DNA of 64,000 nucleotides from assembly GCF_000190735.1 (NCBI RefSeq), contig NC_015177.1, forward strand, positions 2,170,001 through 2,234,000. Direction: 5' to 3'. Below, one piece after another: positions 8,420 to 19,063 of this stretch (positions within the stretch are counted from its first letter, which is position 1; each line of letters starts with the position of its first letter). A program made the position numbers and the translations under genes. This stretch comes from Pseudopedobacter saltans DSM 12145 (GTDB lineage: Bacteria; Bacteroidota; Bacteroidia; Sphingobacteriales; Sphingobacteriaceae). Below the pieces are notes generated by a model. It was not told where the DNA came from. It made no database searches and saw only the letters and a program-made list of their open reading frames with translations.

Positions 8420-11400
8420 TTAAAAACCTAATTGAACTCCAACTGAAGCTGACTTAAAAGTAGGATTTGATGTTCCCGTTCTACCTAAGTTATAGTTAGA
8501 ATCTTTTAACATAGAATATCCTGAAATCGTCTCAGGGTCAATTGGCAAGCCTCTTAATTTATCAAACGTAAACATGTTCTCTAATGAGATAAAGAATCTT
8601 ACATTTGATAACTTAACTCTTTCTACTACTGTTTTTGGAATTGTATATCCTATAGAAATATTCTTAATTCTCAAATACGCCATGTTTAACATATATCTAG
8701 ATTGTGCCCGCATAACGTAACCTTCATCAGCACCATTATAATTCCAAGCTCGAGGATAAAAAGCATTAGTACGATCAGGCCTCCAATAATCCGTCGCAAA
8801 AGTTAAAGGCATCCCTCCCTCTTTTGAATAATATCCTGGGATAGCAAGCTGTCCGGATCCCCAGATTTTTCTTTTTCCAACTCCTTGTAGGAATACTGCT
8901 AAGTCAAAACCTTTCCAATCTGCACCAATACGAAAGCCAAACTGATAACGAGGAGTAATGTTTCCAATCACCACACGGTCACCGGGAGATCCATTTGTAC
9001 CTTTTCCTGCATCAATGTATCCATCACCATTAACATCAACAAACTTGATATCTCCTGGACTAATTAACAAGGTTTGATTACCATCTTCGAAATAAGTTTG
9101 ATACACAGGGTTATCTCCAGCCAGCATATTAGTACGTTTACTAGTGCCATTGTAAATGATGTTAGTTTGTACAAATTTACCATTAGCATCATACACAAAG
9201 TCTTCCGCCTGGAATAAACGATCGGTTACAAACCCATATACATCTCCATATCTTCTTCCTGTAGAATAGGTTGTACTTAACGATCTATCTTCCCATGGGG
9301 TTTCAAAATCAGCACCCTTTGTGATAAATGTAGTTGCATCAGAGATATTTGCCATTAGATTTAAACCCAACCCTTTTTCGAACCGATGGTTAAAATCCAT
9401 TTCCAATTCCCACCCACGTGTACGTAAATTACCATAATTTCCCAGAGGAGCTCCAGTACCTAAAGTTGCTGGTCTAAAATCACCTGCAATAATCATATTA
9501 TTGGTATTTCTCTCAAACCATTCGGCTGTAACACCAAATTTATTTTTGAAAAATTTTAAATCAACTCCAACATTCAGGTGTTCAATATCTTGCCATGTTA
9601 AACCTGCCCCAACCAATCTCGGTGTCCCTATAATAACTGTTGGTGTTCCGGCAGAGCCAATCCATGTTGTTTTCCCTCCTGACGTCATCTCACGCATATA
9701 CAATCCATTACTAATAGATTGATCACCTATACTTCCCCAAGAGGCTCGAAGTTTAGCAAAACTTAAAACTGGATTTAGTGTTTTCAATAAATTTTCTTCA
9801 GACAACACCCAACCTGCCGAGACAGATGGATACCAATTCCATCTCATATAAGACGGAAAACGTGACGAAGCATCCCTCCGAATATTTGCCTCGAGCAAGT
9901 ACTTATTATTGAAAGCATAATTAAAACGACCAAAAAATCCTATTTGAGAATCCCAGTCCCTAAACCCTGATGCCTTTTCGGTACCATCTGCGAAATTAAA
10001 GAAAGGATCTTCAGAATCGAACAATCCATTTCTGCTTGCAGATTGCCAATTTTCATCATTAGCAACAATATTAGTTCCGGCCATAAATTTAAATTCATGC
10101 CCTCCTGCAATATTCAAATTATAGGTAGAAAATGCATTAAATGTATGCTTTCTGCTAAATCTATTTTCTTGTCCATAAAATGTTTGAGCAGGTAGAACGT
10201 AATCTGTCATTGGAAACTGATAGGCCAACATCCCACCATTATCAGTTGGAACTCCATTTTCATCTACATAAATCTGTCGCCCATTTTCATCCCTCCAAGG
10301 CTCCACTCCATACCAATGTGTCTTAGCACTTAATTGAGGTATTGAAGATTTAAAATCTTTAGTCAAAGTGCTGTAAGTATAATCGGCTTGTAAATCCCAT
10401 TTTTTAGTAAACTTAACAGTTGTACCAAGATTAAGATTTAGATATTTATCCGTTTTAACTGCATCTTTAGAAGTTCTGGCAGTATAAGCTGGATCAATGA
10501 TATCTTTACCATTTTCTTGAACCCCGACAGGAAATAAAAGAGACCACCTATACAGATATAGCCAAGGGTCAGCTGCAAATCCTGTTGAGTTTGTTGAATT
10601 GGGATATCTTTTAGTACCTTCTGAATAAAGTGCAGCCCCCCTTAAACTGACATGTTCACTTAACTCTGTTGAAACTTTCAAAGTAGGATTAAAACGTTTG
10701 AAATCATCATGAGGAGCAGGCTTCATCATACCTTGTTGTCCCAAATAGCCTAAACTAAAATAATAATTTGTTCTACCGGTTCTACCGTTCAGCCCCAAAT
10801 TATGTTGATGAGAAAAAGGAAAATCTTTAACCATTGCATCAACAGGATCATAAAGTCTATAGCCAAATTTTTGCGTTCCATCCCATATCCAGTCACGTCC
10901 ATAAACTACCGGATCATTATTACCTATAACCCCTCCATACTTATCTTGCCATTCTCTTATTTTTTCTAAACTAGCTCTATCAACACGCCAAAAACCACCT
11001 GCAGGGCCTGCTTGTCGCATATTTTCGTGGGCATCAACCGTATATTCCAATCCTTCAATACCTGCTAATTCAATTTTCTTAAATGGAGACTGCCATGAAA
11101 GATTATTTGAATAAGTTACATTGTTGCTTTCAGTTTTAGCCCCTTTCTTCATTGTCACCAAGACTACTCCGAAAGCTGCTTTTGCTCCATAAATTGAGGC
11201 TGAAGCAGCATCTTTCAAAACAGTAATGCTTTCTATATCATTTGGATTAATATACTGAAGACTAGGAACCTCCACATTATCAACTAACAATAGAGGGCTT
11301 GCCCCTCCGTAAGGCGATCCTACTTGACCTCTAATCCTTAATACTGCATCAGAACCAACCTCACCACTGGGAACCACCACTGAAAGTCCCGGCACCGCTC

Positions 11401-11884
11401 CTTGCAGTCCACGACCAGCATCCGAAATAGGCCTACCACCCATAATCTTCTCAACATTTACTGAAGATACTGCACCGGTTAAATGTCCCTTTTTCTGCTG
11501 ACCATAACCAACCACCACAACCTCTTCTAAAACTTTATCCTCGTTATCTAACGAAATATTCATTTGGGAAGAGGTTACGACAAGATCCCTTGGTTTATAA
11601 CCCAAAAAGGACACGCGCAGCGTTTGTCCATTTGTTGCCTCGATCTTAAAATGACCGTTTAAATCAGTCATTGTGGATTTTGAGGTTCCCACAACAGAAA
11701 CCGATGCTCCTGCAATAGGACCATCCTTATCAGACACCGTACCTTGTACGATATTCTGTTGCATCCCTCGGCGAGATGCTCCTTCTAAAAGATCTCTAGA
11801 CGCCACCTTCACCCAAGTCTCAGCATGGAGTTCGGGTAACAATAAAAATCCTAAAGCAGCAGAGAAGAGTAATGATTTTCTCAT
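8420..11884 (-). CDS. SusC/RagA-family TonB-dependent outer-membrane transporter
   Basis: 1154 residues. A signal peptide covers about 1-21. A short segment and a carboxypeptidase-regulatory-like domain (about 45-115) follow, then the TonB-box-like EEVVVVGYG near 120, the plug domain (about 130-250, with LLLVDNVEVP and YINPNDIESITVLKDA) and a barrel ending VGVQLGF. First gene of an operon with susD (17 bases downstream), a DUF4623 lipoprotein and GHL10. Its upstream region holds the 19-base motif shared with the first susC. Imports the oligosaccharide released by surface enzymes; peptidoglycan fragments are the inferred ligand. Confidence 0.94.
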   Translation of the reverse strand: MRKSLLFSAALGFLLLPELHAETWVKVASRDLLEGASRRGMQQNIVQGTVSDKDGPIAGASVSVVGTSKSTMTDLNGHFKIEATNGQTLRVSFLGYKPRDLVVTSSQMNISLDNEDKVLEEVVVVGYGQQKKGHLTGAVSSVNVEKIMGGRPISDAGRGLQGAVPGLSVVVPSGEVGSDAVLRIRGQVGSPYGGASPLLLVDNVEVPSLQYINPNDIESITVLKDAASASIYGAKAAFGVVLVTMKKGAKTESNNVTYSNNLSWQSPFKKIELAGIEGLEYTVDAHENMRQAGPAGGFWRVDRASLEKIREWQDKYGGVIGNNDPVVYGRDWIWDGTQKFGYRLYDPVDAMVKDFPFSHQHNLGLNGRTGRTNYYFSLGYLGQQGMMKPAPHDDFKRFNPTLKVSTELSEHVSLRGAALYSEGTKRYPNSTNSTGFAADPWLYLYRWSLLFPVGVQENGKDIIDPAYTARTSKDAVKTDKYLNLNLGTTVKFTKKWDLQADYTYSTLTKDFKSSIPQLSAKTHWYGVEPWRDENGRQIYVDENGVPTDNGGMLAYQFPMTDYVLPAQTFYGQENRFSRKHTFNAFSTYNLNIAGGHEFKFMAGTNIVANDENWQSASRNGLFDSEDPFFNFADGTEKASGFRDWDSQIGFFGRFNYAFNNKYLLEANIRRDASSRFPSYMRWNWYPSVSAGWVLSEENLLKTLNPVLSFAKLRASWGSIGDQSISNGLYMREMTSGGKTTWIGSAGTPTVIIGTPRLVGAGLTWQDIEHLNVGVDLKFFKNKFGVTAEWFERNTNNMIIAGDFRPATLGTGAPLGNYGNLRTRGWELEMDFNHRFEKGLGLNLMANISDATTFITKGADFETPWEDRSLSTTYSTGRRYGDVYGFVTDRLFQAEDFVYDANGKFVQTNIIYNGTSKRTNMLAGDNPVYQTYFEDGNQTLLISPGDIKFVDVNGDGYIDAGKGTNGSPGDRVVIGNITPRYQFGFRIGADWKGFDLAVFLQGVGKRKIWGSGQLAIPGYYSKEGGMPLTFATDYWRPDRTNAFYPRAWNYNGADEGYVMRAQSRYMLNMAYLRIKNISIGYTIPKTVVERVKLSNVRFFISLENMFTFDKLRGLPIDPETISGYSMLKDSNYNLGRTGTSNPTFKSASVGVQLGF

Positions 11885-11938
11885 GTTCAGATTATTAAAT
11901 CGGTTTATAAATTCGAACCACTAGCATTAATGCATATT

Positions 11939-11962
11939 AAAAGATAAAAACGCATAAACACG
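11939..11962 (-). promoter_or_regulatory. Putative promoter and operator motif upstream of the second susC
   Basis: On the minus strand TATCTTTT (11939-11946) is one base from the -7 consensus TAnnTTTG. It abuts the 19-base motif ATAAAAACGCATAAACACG (plus-strand reading, 11944-11962), identical to 3336-3354. AAAACGCAAAAT occurs again at 12099-12110. The gap 11885-12253 has no gene. Confidence 0.5.
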
Positions 11963-12253
11963 AATCTAATTTAAGCATAAATCCGAAACTTACAACTTAT
12001 ATTTTTTTTATTTTACACCACAAATGAGCAAATACAAACAAAATACACTCAAAAAGCTCATTTAAGCAAACAGGAAGTAAAAAAAATAAAACAGCAATAA
12101 AACGCAAAATAAAGCAACAACAGGTAGGTGGGATCTAAAAATCGGAAGTATGAAGAAGCGAGAAAGACATTTGAATAATAGTATAAAACTTCAAACTGAA
12201 TAAGTGCTGTGAACTTATTTAAGAAAAGCCATAAAAAAGCCCGTGAAATACCT

Positions 12254-13658
12254 AGGGCACTGAAAAAGTCCCCTTAAGATTGGGCTAAAAAAGGAGTGTA
12301 AAACAACAGTTTTCTGCTCTTTTTTCGTATCTTGAAGTAGGCTTTAACGGACATCAGGATACTTTCCACCCAACAAAAAATACTGTTCAGTTCCTATTCA
12401 GGACTGTACAATATCATTGTTCCAAAAGACAATCTACTTCGAAAAATCAACGATCTTATCGATTTCAGTTTTATCTATGACAAGCTTTCGAAGAAGTATT
12501 GCCACACTAATGGACGCAACGCTGAAAGTCCCATCAAGATGTTCAAGTACCTTTTGTTAAAAACAATTTACACCGTGTCGGATGTAGATGTCGTCGCTCC
12601 AGATATGATATGTCCTTTAAATACTTTCTTGAAATGGCCCCTGAGGAGGATGTGATCAATTCAAGTTCGCTTACAAATTCCGTAAAATACGATTAAAAGA
12701 TATGGATCTATTGAACCTGTTGATCAATAAGACCGTAACGATTGCCCTTGAAAAGGGTATTATTAAGTCAAAGTCCATCATCGTAGACGCGACCCATACC
12801 CCATTCCAGATCGCCCCCTTATTCAGCATTGGAAGTACTCAAGGAGCGTTCCAAGCTGTTAAGGAAAGCAATATATCAGATTGATGAGGATTACAAAGGA
12901 CATCTACCACAAAAGAACGAATCCAACGACCTGGATCAAGAGCTTACCTATTGCAGGGAATTACAGAGGGTCCTTGACCAGGATCAATCTATCAGTCAAA
13001 TACCGGCTGTGAAAGAAAAGCTGAACCTTTTAAAGGAAACTTCCGCTATAACAAGGACGCAGGGATGTTTGTCTGTCCGGCAGATCATTTGTCCATCAAA
13101 AAAGCTCGGGGAGGAAAACGAACGGAGTGAGTAATCAAGTTGACAGCTATTGCTTTGATGTAGAGAAGTGTAGGGTTTGCCCTCTTAGAGAAGGATGTTA
13201 CAAGGAAGGAGCAAGAACTAAGTCCTATTCAATCTCCGTAAAAACTGATCTTTACAAAGATCAGATAGCTTTTCAGGAATCAGATTATTATGGCAGAAAG
13301 TCTAAGGAGAGATATAAAATCGAAGCAAAGAACAGTGAGCTCAAGAATGTCCATGGTTATGGAAGAGCAGATTCCTATGGTGACCAAAATATGGAAATGC
13401 AGGGTGCAATGGCCATCTTCACAGTAAATTTGAAAAGAATCCTGAAATTGATCTAAAAAGGAGGAGTATTACCTCAAAAACAGTCGAATTGGGATACTCA
13501 AAACTCCAAATATTAAGTCCTAGTCGACGAAACCTACAATAAGGCCATGAAAAAACAAGCTCCAGAAATCCTTTAAACAAAAATGACCGAGTAAGGTAAA
13601 TCCTGTACTCAGTCATTTCTTAAGACTCATTAAAATGTTAAAGCTTTTTCAGTGCCCT
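12254..13658 (+). mobile_element. Decayed IS1182-family insertion sequence
   Basis: Terminal inverted repeats of 15 bases (AGGGCACTGAAAAAG at 12254-12268 and its exact complement at 13644-13658) bound a transposase remnant. The 8-base GAAATACC at 12245-12252 and 13660-13667 looks like the target duplication. The element is about 1.4 kb with an internally deleted transposase, so it cannot move by itself. Confidence 0.8.
12359..13456 (+). pseudogene. IS1182-family transposase, broken
   Basis: Conceptual translation across frames gives LYNIIVPKDNLLRKI, MFKYLLLKTIYTVSDVDVV, KSKSIIVDATHT, then CRVCPLREGCYKEG and YGRADSYGDQN, all hallmarks of IS1182-type DDE transposases of Bacteroidetes. The start codon has become ATA at 12359. 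There are frameshifts near 12600, 12670 and 13050-13100 and an in-frame deletion near 12810 that removes the segment after the DATHT motif. Several independent lesions mean the element is old. Confidence 0.85.
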
Positions 13659-13752
13659 CGAAATACCGGGTCTTTTCAAAAATTTAAAAATAAAGTTTTT
13701 ACAAACTTTTGAGTGCAAGTCATATCCAGAGTCTAATAACCCTACAAATCAC

Positions 13753-16572
13753 TTATATACAATCATCCACGAGATAAACTATAGACTCGTAATTTTTACC
13801 AACCGCATCCGACAAAGACATTTCACAAGTTTTACTAGAGGAATAATAACCATCAAACGAACCACAGGTATTTATTTCTCGGGCTTCCATTTCTGTAGCA
13901 GATTGGGTTAATTCCGGAAACAGAAAACCTCTGTCTCCTGCCATGCCACAACAATTAGCATTAAATGGCATTACTACTTCTTCTGCAAAGAAATCCGCCA
14001 CCTTTTTAAACTTAGCATTTAATCCCATTTTCTTTAGCGAGCAAACTGGATGCAGCACAATCCTTTGCTTTTTACGCTGCAAGCTCACTCTTGGGATAAT
14101 AAACTCATCTATATATTCTATACTATCTATAATCCTCAAAGTATCTAAACGCTTTTTATTTTCTTCCGTCAGATAGTTTCTGGCACCTTGTAAAGTATGC
14201 GTACAAGAACTTACGTCAAGCATTACTGGCAGCTGGCCTTTATTACTCTCTTCCCAAATTTGTTCAACAGTTCTGTTTACGCTATATTCAAAAGCTTTCT
14301 GGTAACCTTTAGAAGAAAACATCTGCCCACAACACATCGATCCTATTTTATCCGGTATTTTAAAGCTAATCCCAACCTTAGCCGAAATACTTGCTATAGT
14401 ATCTATAATATTTTTTTTACCGTCTATTGCCGCACCCCCCATCATCCTCGAAATACAGGTCGGCATATAAACCACAGCATCAACACTTTGCTGTTTATAT
14501 TTAGAGGTGATATTTCCAGTAGACTTTATCTGATTGGACCATTGAGGAATCGCCGGGATAACTTCTTTAACAGCCTTGGTTATTTTAGTAAGTGCATTCC
14601 CGCCCAAGACACCATTGATACCATTAGCCGCTTTAACTCCAAATTCGGTAGCGGAAGATGCAAAAGCAAAGTTTTTAGCTATCTGGAGCGCTACGCTATT
14701 AGCAAAATCACTATGGTTTTCTCTTCTCAGTCTTTTCACCAGATCTCCCGTATTAATATCAACCGGACAAGCAGAAGCACAAAGTCCGTCAACTGCACAG
14801 GTATCTAAACCATCGTATTGATATTGATCCAGCAGCTCTTCATATTTAGCTTTCTCGCCTTTTTTCTTCAATATTGTAAGCTCTCGCCTTACAACTATAC
14901 GCCTGCGGGGAGTTAACGTAATATTTCTACTCGGACATACATGCTCACAATAGCCACATTCCATACATTTATCTACCTCGTGTTCTACTGTTGGCAAATC
15001 TTTAAGATTCGTTATATGGGCTTTTGTATTGTCATTGATAATAACTCCCGGATTTAGCAGGTTCTTAGGATCAATAACCTCTTTCAACCGCTTCATGATC
15101 GCATAAATCTCGGTTCCCCACTCTGTTGCAATGAACGGAGCCATATTTCTTCCCGTACCATGCTCCGCCTTCAATGTCCCCCTGTATTTCTCAACCACTA
15201 AAAGAACTACATCTTTTAAAAATCTATCATATCGCTCTATTTCCTGTTGAGATTGAAAAGATTGCGTTACGACAAAATGGATATTTCCATCCTTAGCATG
15301 CCCAAAAATAATTGCATTTGTATAGTCATAGGCCTTAAATAGCTTTTGAAGATCCAAAATAGCATCTCCCAAGGTCTCGACAGGAAAAGCTATATCTTCC
15401 AAAATCACGGTAGATCCGCTAGCTCTAACGGCACCAACAGATGGAAACATTCCCTTTCTAAGTGTCCACAAAAAAGCTTGTTCTCCCGGAACCTGCGTAA
15501 ATACAGCAGGACTAAGCAAGCTTAATTCTTCCGAAAGGCTTAAAAACTGATTTATTTTAACGTTCAGCTCGTCATTCGTGTTGGCCTGGTATTCAATTAG
15601 CAGCGCCGCAGCGGCCTCAGGTAAGGTTTTTAAAATATCCGGGACTCCCTTAATATGTTCTATAGAACGAAGAGATGCTCTATCCATTAACTCAACAGCC
15701 TCTGCACCAGATGCTGTTAAAGGTATAATTGCCTTGCAGGCTTCATAAATATCCGGAAAATAGAGTAAAGCCGTAGATTTTTCTTTATAATCGTCAACAG
15801 TGTTCATAACCGCTTCGGCGATAAAACCAAGCGTACCTTCTCCTCCGATTAACAAATGAGCCAGAATATCCAAAGGATGTTCATAATCTATAAAAGAATT
15901 AACAGAATACCCTACTGTATTTTTTGTCTGATATTTATGACGAATAATATTGAAAAGATCGGGATTTGAAATAATCTGAGACCTTAAACCGGTCAGAGTT
16001 TCAAATATATCATTACACTCTTTTTCAAAACGCTCATAATCACTTTGATTCTCCGTACTAAAGCATTTCCCATTAGGGAGAACGAATTTGATATACTTGG
16101 TGGTATGATAAGAATTAGCATGTACACCACAACACATTCCGCTTGAATTGTTAGACAAAATCCCTCCCATCATAGCCGAGTTTATGCTGGATGGATCTGG
16201 ACCTATTTTCTTGCCAAAACTCTTTAATTTGTTATTTACAGCTGCTCCGATAATGCCGGGTTGCACCCTAATCTGTAGTCCCCCGTTTTCCACATGTGCC
16301 TTATCCCAATATTGACTTAAATCTACCAAAATCCCATCTGTTATGGATTGCCCGGAAAGACTGGTTCCCCCGGTTCTGAAAGTCATAGGCACCTGATGTT
16401 GATGGGAAAAACGAAATAACGCAATGACTTCGTCCACAGCTATAGGCCGCACCACTGCTTTAGGTGTAAGATGGTAAAAACCCGCATCTGCAGCATATGA
16501 CACTACATCTATCAACCTATCCTTTATTCTATCCGCAGGAATTATTGCTTTTAAAAGTTCGCCAATATTCAT
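13753..16572 (-). CDS. FAD/Fe-S D-lactate dehydrogenase (FAD-linked oxidase plus heterodisulfide-reductase-like domains)
   Basis: 939 residues from the ATG at 16572; the nine extra residues before it lack an ATG. FAD-binding PCMH domain (about 30-260, with RTGGTSLSGQS and GGILSNNSSGM), FAD-oxidase C-terminal domain (about 270-525, ending KEVIDPKNLLNPG), two 4Fe-4S cysteine clusters (CMECGYCEHVCP near 545 and CAVDGLCASACP near 605) and a C-terminal CCG-type region (SMCCGQ, NCCGMAGD). This layout is that of membrane-associated D-lactate/glycolate-type dehydrogenases that pass electrons to quinones. It lies in one operon downstream of murQ and the symporter. MurQ releases D-lactate, so D-lactate is the likely substrate, converted to pyruvate. 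Glycolate or another 2-hydroxy acid remains possible. Confidence 0.88.
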   Translation of the reverse strand: MNIGELLKAIIPADRIKDRLIDVVSYAADAGFYHLTPKAVVRPIAVDEVIALFRFSHQHQVPMTFRTGGTSLSGQSITDGILVDLSQYWDKAHVENGGLQIRVQPGIIGAAVNNKLKSFGKKIGPDPSSINSAMMGGILSNNSSGMCCGVHANSYHTTKYIKFVLPNGKCFSTENQSDYERFEKECNDIFETLTGLRSQIISNPDLFNIIRHKYQTKNTVGYSVNSFIDYEHPLDILAHLLIGGEGTLGFIAEAVMNTVDDYKEKSTALLYFPDIYEACKAIIPLTASGAEAVELMDRASLRSIEHIKGVPDILKTLPEAAAALLIEYQANTNDELNVKINQFLSLSEELSLLSPAVFTQVPGEQAFLWTLRKGMFPSVGAVRASGSTVILEDIAFPVETLGDAILDLQKLFKAYDYTNAIIFGHAKDGNIHFVVTQSFQSQQEIERYDRFLKDVVLLVVEKYRGTLKAEHGTGRNMAPFIATEWGTEIYAIMKRLKEVIDPKNLLNPGVIINDNTKAHITNLKDLPTVEHEVDKCMECGYCEHVCPSRNITLTPRRRIVVRRELTILKKKGEKAKYEELLDQYQYDGLDTCAVDGLCASACPVDINTGDLVKRLRRENHSDFANSVALQIAKNFAFASSATEFGVKAANGINGVLGGNALTKITKAVKEVIPAIPQWSNQIKSTGNITSKYKQQSVDAVVYMPTCISRMMGGAAIDGKKNIIDTIASISAKVGISFKIPDKIGSMCCGQMFSSKGYQKAFEYSVNRTVEQIWEESNKGQLPVMLDVSSCTHTLQGARNYLTEENKKRLDTLRIIDSIEYIDEFIIPRVSLQRKKQRIVLHPVCSLKKMGLNAKFKKVADFFAEEVVMPFNANCCGMAGDRGFLFPELTQSATEMEAREINTCGSFDGYYSSSKTCEMSLSDAVGKNYESIVYLVDDCI

Positions 16573-16661
16573 AACAGCACAAATTTTGAAACAAAACAAA
16601 AATAGTTATAGTTCATCCAAGTTTTAAACCTGTAGAACTATAACTATCAAAAAATATCTAG

Positions 16662-18134
16662 TTAGACAACTTTATCTGCTCTGCGGCTTGTTAGCAACAT
16701 ACAGAACATAGTTATTAACGCATTAATAATAATTAATTCAAAACCTATCGAATAACCGAACCAATTTAAAGACTCTTTATCGATAACAAAAGCTATTGCT
16801 GGCGATAAAACACAGATATAGGGTATCAATTTATCTGCAACAGCTCTTCTACTTATCATACCAAAAGTAAATAAGCCCAACAATGGGCCATAAGTATATC
16901 CCGCCGCTTTGAAGATTGCATTTACAACGGAATCATCATTGATAATTTTAAACACCAATACCACTAAAAATATTACAAAAGAGAATGCAATATGAACCCA
17001 ATGTCTTTGTTTAACTAATTTAGGATCATTGGTATCAGTCTTTTTATCAAAATGAAGAAAATCTACACAGAATGAAGTTGTTAAAGCTGTCAATGCAGAA
17101 TCTGTAGTCGCAAAAGTCGCAGCCGTCAAACCCAGCATAAAAATCACAGCGGGTACCACTCCTAAATAATTTAGAGCTATTTCGGGGAACAAATGGTCTG
17201 GAGTTCCCAACGAAGCCACGTCGATACCTTTTGAATGGGCATAGATATACAATAGAGCTCCCACGCTTAGGAAAAACATGTTCATCACAACAAATATCCC
17301 TGTAAATGACAACATGTTCTTTTGTGCTTCCCAGATATTTTTACAGCTTAAATTTTTTTGCATCAGGTCCTGATCCAGTCCCGTCATGGCAATGGTAATA
17401 AAAATACCGCCTAAAAATTGTTTAATAAAATGATTTTTATTGGATCCAAAATCATCCCAAAAGAATATTTTCGAATACGAACTCTCTTTTACAGCCTCAA
17501 AAGTATGTTTCAGATCAATATTCAATCCTTTTGAGATAAAATAAATTGACAAAACCACAGAAGATAAAAGAAATACCGTTTGTAATGTATCAGTAATAAT
17601 AATAGTCTTTAAACCGCCTTTAAATGTGTAAGACCATATGAGCAATAAACAGATTACAATGGTACACCAAAATGGCACATTCCAGGCATCAAAAATAAAT
17701 TTCTGAAGCACAATTGCCACTAAATAAAGCCTGAATGCGGACCCTATAGTTCTGGAAATCAAAAATATCATGGCCCCCGATTTGTAACTCCAGTACCCAA
17801 ATCTCTTTTCTAAATAAGTGTAAATAGAAATCAGGTTCATCCGATAATAAAGAGGCAAAAGCACCGTAGCTATCAGGACAAAACCTACCGCATTACCTAA
17901 AACAAACTGAAAGTATCCGAATGAACTCTTTTCCACCGCACCGGGAACTGAAATAAATGTAACCCCCGAAAGCGCTGTACCAATCATTCCAAAAGCAACA
18001 AAGTACCATTTAGAATTCCTATTGGCTATGAAAAAACTCGAATTATCAGACGAGTTTTTAGATGTAAAATAAGATATAACGATTAATACGGAGAAGTATA
18101 TAACCAGAAATAATAAAAGCAAAGAAGGAGACAT
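16662..18134 (-). CDS. Sodium:solute symporter (SSS family)
   Basis: 490 residues with about 13 predicted membrane segments. The SSS signature is seen in GMIGTALSGVTFISVPGAV (near 55) and in GLTAATFATTDSALTALTTS (near 335), which carries the conserved serines of the sodium site. It lies between murQ (94 bases upstream) and the D-lactate dehydrogenase (89 bases downstream) on the same strand. It probably carries MurNAc, an anhydro-MurNAc disaccharide or a related amino sugar through the inner membrane; the substrate is inferred from neighbours only. Confidence 0.9.
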   Translation of the reverse strand: MSPSLLLLFLVIYFSVLIVISYFTSKNSSDNSSFFIANRNSKWYFVAFGMIGTALSGVTFISVPGAVEKSSFGYFQFVLGNAVGFVLIATVLLPLYYRMNLISIYTYLEKRFGYWSYKSGAMIFLISRTIGSAFRLYLVAIVLQKFIFDAWNVPFWCTIVICLLLIWSYTFKGGLKTIIITDTLQTVFLLSSVVLSIYFISKGLNIDLKHTFEAVKESSYSKIFFWDDFGSNKNHFIKQFLGGIFITIAMTGLDQDLMQKNLSCKNIWEAQKNMLSFTGIFVVMNMFFLSVGALLYIYAHSKGIDVASLGTPDHLFPEIALNYLGVVPAVIFMLGLTAATFATTDSALTALTTSFCVDFLHFDKKTDTNDPKLVKQRHWVHIAFSFVIFLVVLVFKIINDDSVVNAIFKAAGYTYGPLLGLFTFGMISRRAVADKLIPYICVLSPAIAFVIDKESLNWFGYSIGFELIIINALITMFCMLLTSRRADKVV

Positions 18135-18228
18135 ATATTCCTATTTATTCCTAAAATTAATTTAAGCCGTTTCTGCGATACAAGATGATAATAATTGTTA
18201 GAACAATTGTATATCCGATAAAAATAAT

Positions 18229-19038
18229 TTAATGATGATTATAGCTCTCAATTGCTCTTCTCACGTTACCGTATTCTTCAAGCAATTGCGCAGCTTTTTG
18301 TTCATTCACTCCGGTCTCTGCCATAATCATCCTTGTCCCTCTGCTTACCAATTTACTATTAGTCAGCTGCATATCAACCATTTTATTCCCTTTCACTCTC
18401 CCCAACTGAATCATAACAGCTGTACTTATCATATTTAAAACTAATTTTTGTGCAGTACCGGATTTCATTCTGGTAGAACCAGAAACAAATTCGGGCCCTA
18501 CTACAACCTCTACCGGAAATTTCGCTTCCTGCGCTATAGGACTTCCCGAATTACATACTACGCATCCGGTAACAATTCCGGTTTTATTCGCCTGTTCTAG
18601 CCCACCAATTACATATGGCGTTGTTCCCGAAGCCGCAATACCTATTACCACATCATCTTCATTGATACCAAATCCCTGAAGATCCTTCCAGGCCTGTTCC
18701 ATATCATCTTCAGCATTTTCCACGGCTTTTCTAATAGCCGTATCACCGCCAGCTATAATTCCCACTATCCAATCAAATGGCACACCGAAAGTTGGCGGGC
18801 ATTCAGAAGCATCCAACACACCTAATCTACCGCTTGTTCCCGCACCAATGTAAAATATCCTCCCCCCTTTCTTCATGCATTCTACTGCTACAGCCACCAG
18901 CTTTTCTATTTGCGGTATTGCTTTTGCCACTGAAGCGGGCACAGATGCATCTTCTTTATTTATATTGGTCAGAATTTCGTTCACAGACATATTTTCTAAA
19001 CCATTATAGCTTGATTCTTGTTCAGTTGTAAATTCCAT
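18229..19038 (-). CDS. murQ: N-acetylmuramic acid 6-phosphate etherase
   Basis: 269 residues from the ATG at 19038; a GTG three codons upstream is less likely. A SIS-domain protein with the MurQ blocks GAGTSGRLGVLDASECPPTFG (given in part: G-A-G-T-S-G-R-L-G, then D-A-S-E-C-P-P), the second acidic patch AVENAEDD and VSGSTRMKSGTAQK. Glu in the D-A-S-E block corresponds to a catalytic Glu of E. coli MurQ. It cleaves the lactyl ether of MurNAc-6-phosphate to GlcNAc-6-phosphate plus D-lactate in the cytoplasm. It sits between a NagZ-type GH3 gene (25 bases upstream) and the symporter. No MurNAc kinase is visible in the window. Confidence 0.96.
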   Translation of the reverse strand: MEFTTEQESSYNGLENMSVNEILTNINKEDASVPASVAKAIPQIEKLVAVAVECMKKGGRIFYIGAGTSGRLGVLDASECPPTFGVPFDWIVGIIAGGDTAIRKAVENAEDDMEQAWKDLQGFGINEDDVVIGIAASGTTPYVIGGLEQANKTGIVTGCVVCNSGSPIAQEAKFPVEVVVGPEFVSGSTRMKSGTAQKLVLNMISTAVMIQLGRVKGNKMVDMQLTNSKLVSRGTRMIMAETGVNEQKAAQLLEEYGNVRRAIESYNHH

Positions 19039-19063
19039 AATACACACACTAAAAATTAAAATT

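Larger units (their letters stand above)
12233..13676 (-). terminator. Terminator of the D-lactate dehydrogenase operon, split by an IS element
   Basis: Plus-strand AAAAAAGCCCG (12233-12243) and CGGGTCTTTT (13667-13676) are the two arms of one hairpin. With the insert 12254-13658 and one copy of the flanking GAAATACC removed, the minus strand reads a G/C stem with an 8-base loop followed by TTTTTT, a standard rho-independent terminator 76 bases past the stop at 13753. The insertion lies in the loop. Confidence 0.7.

Noticed and set aside
14197-14821. Long plus-strand frames inside the D-lactate dehydrogenase gene
   Set aside because: They are shadows of a well-supported gene on the other strand and show no domain of their own.
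18193-18208. Small palindrome AATTGTT/AACAATT upstream of the symporter gene
   Set aside because: It is only 7 bases per arm in an AT-rich gap and has no repeat elsewhere in the locus; not enough to call an operator or terminator.
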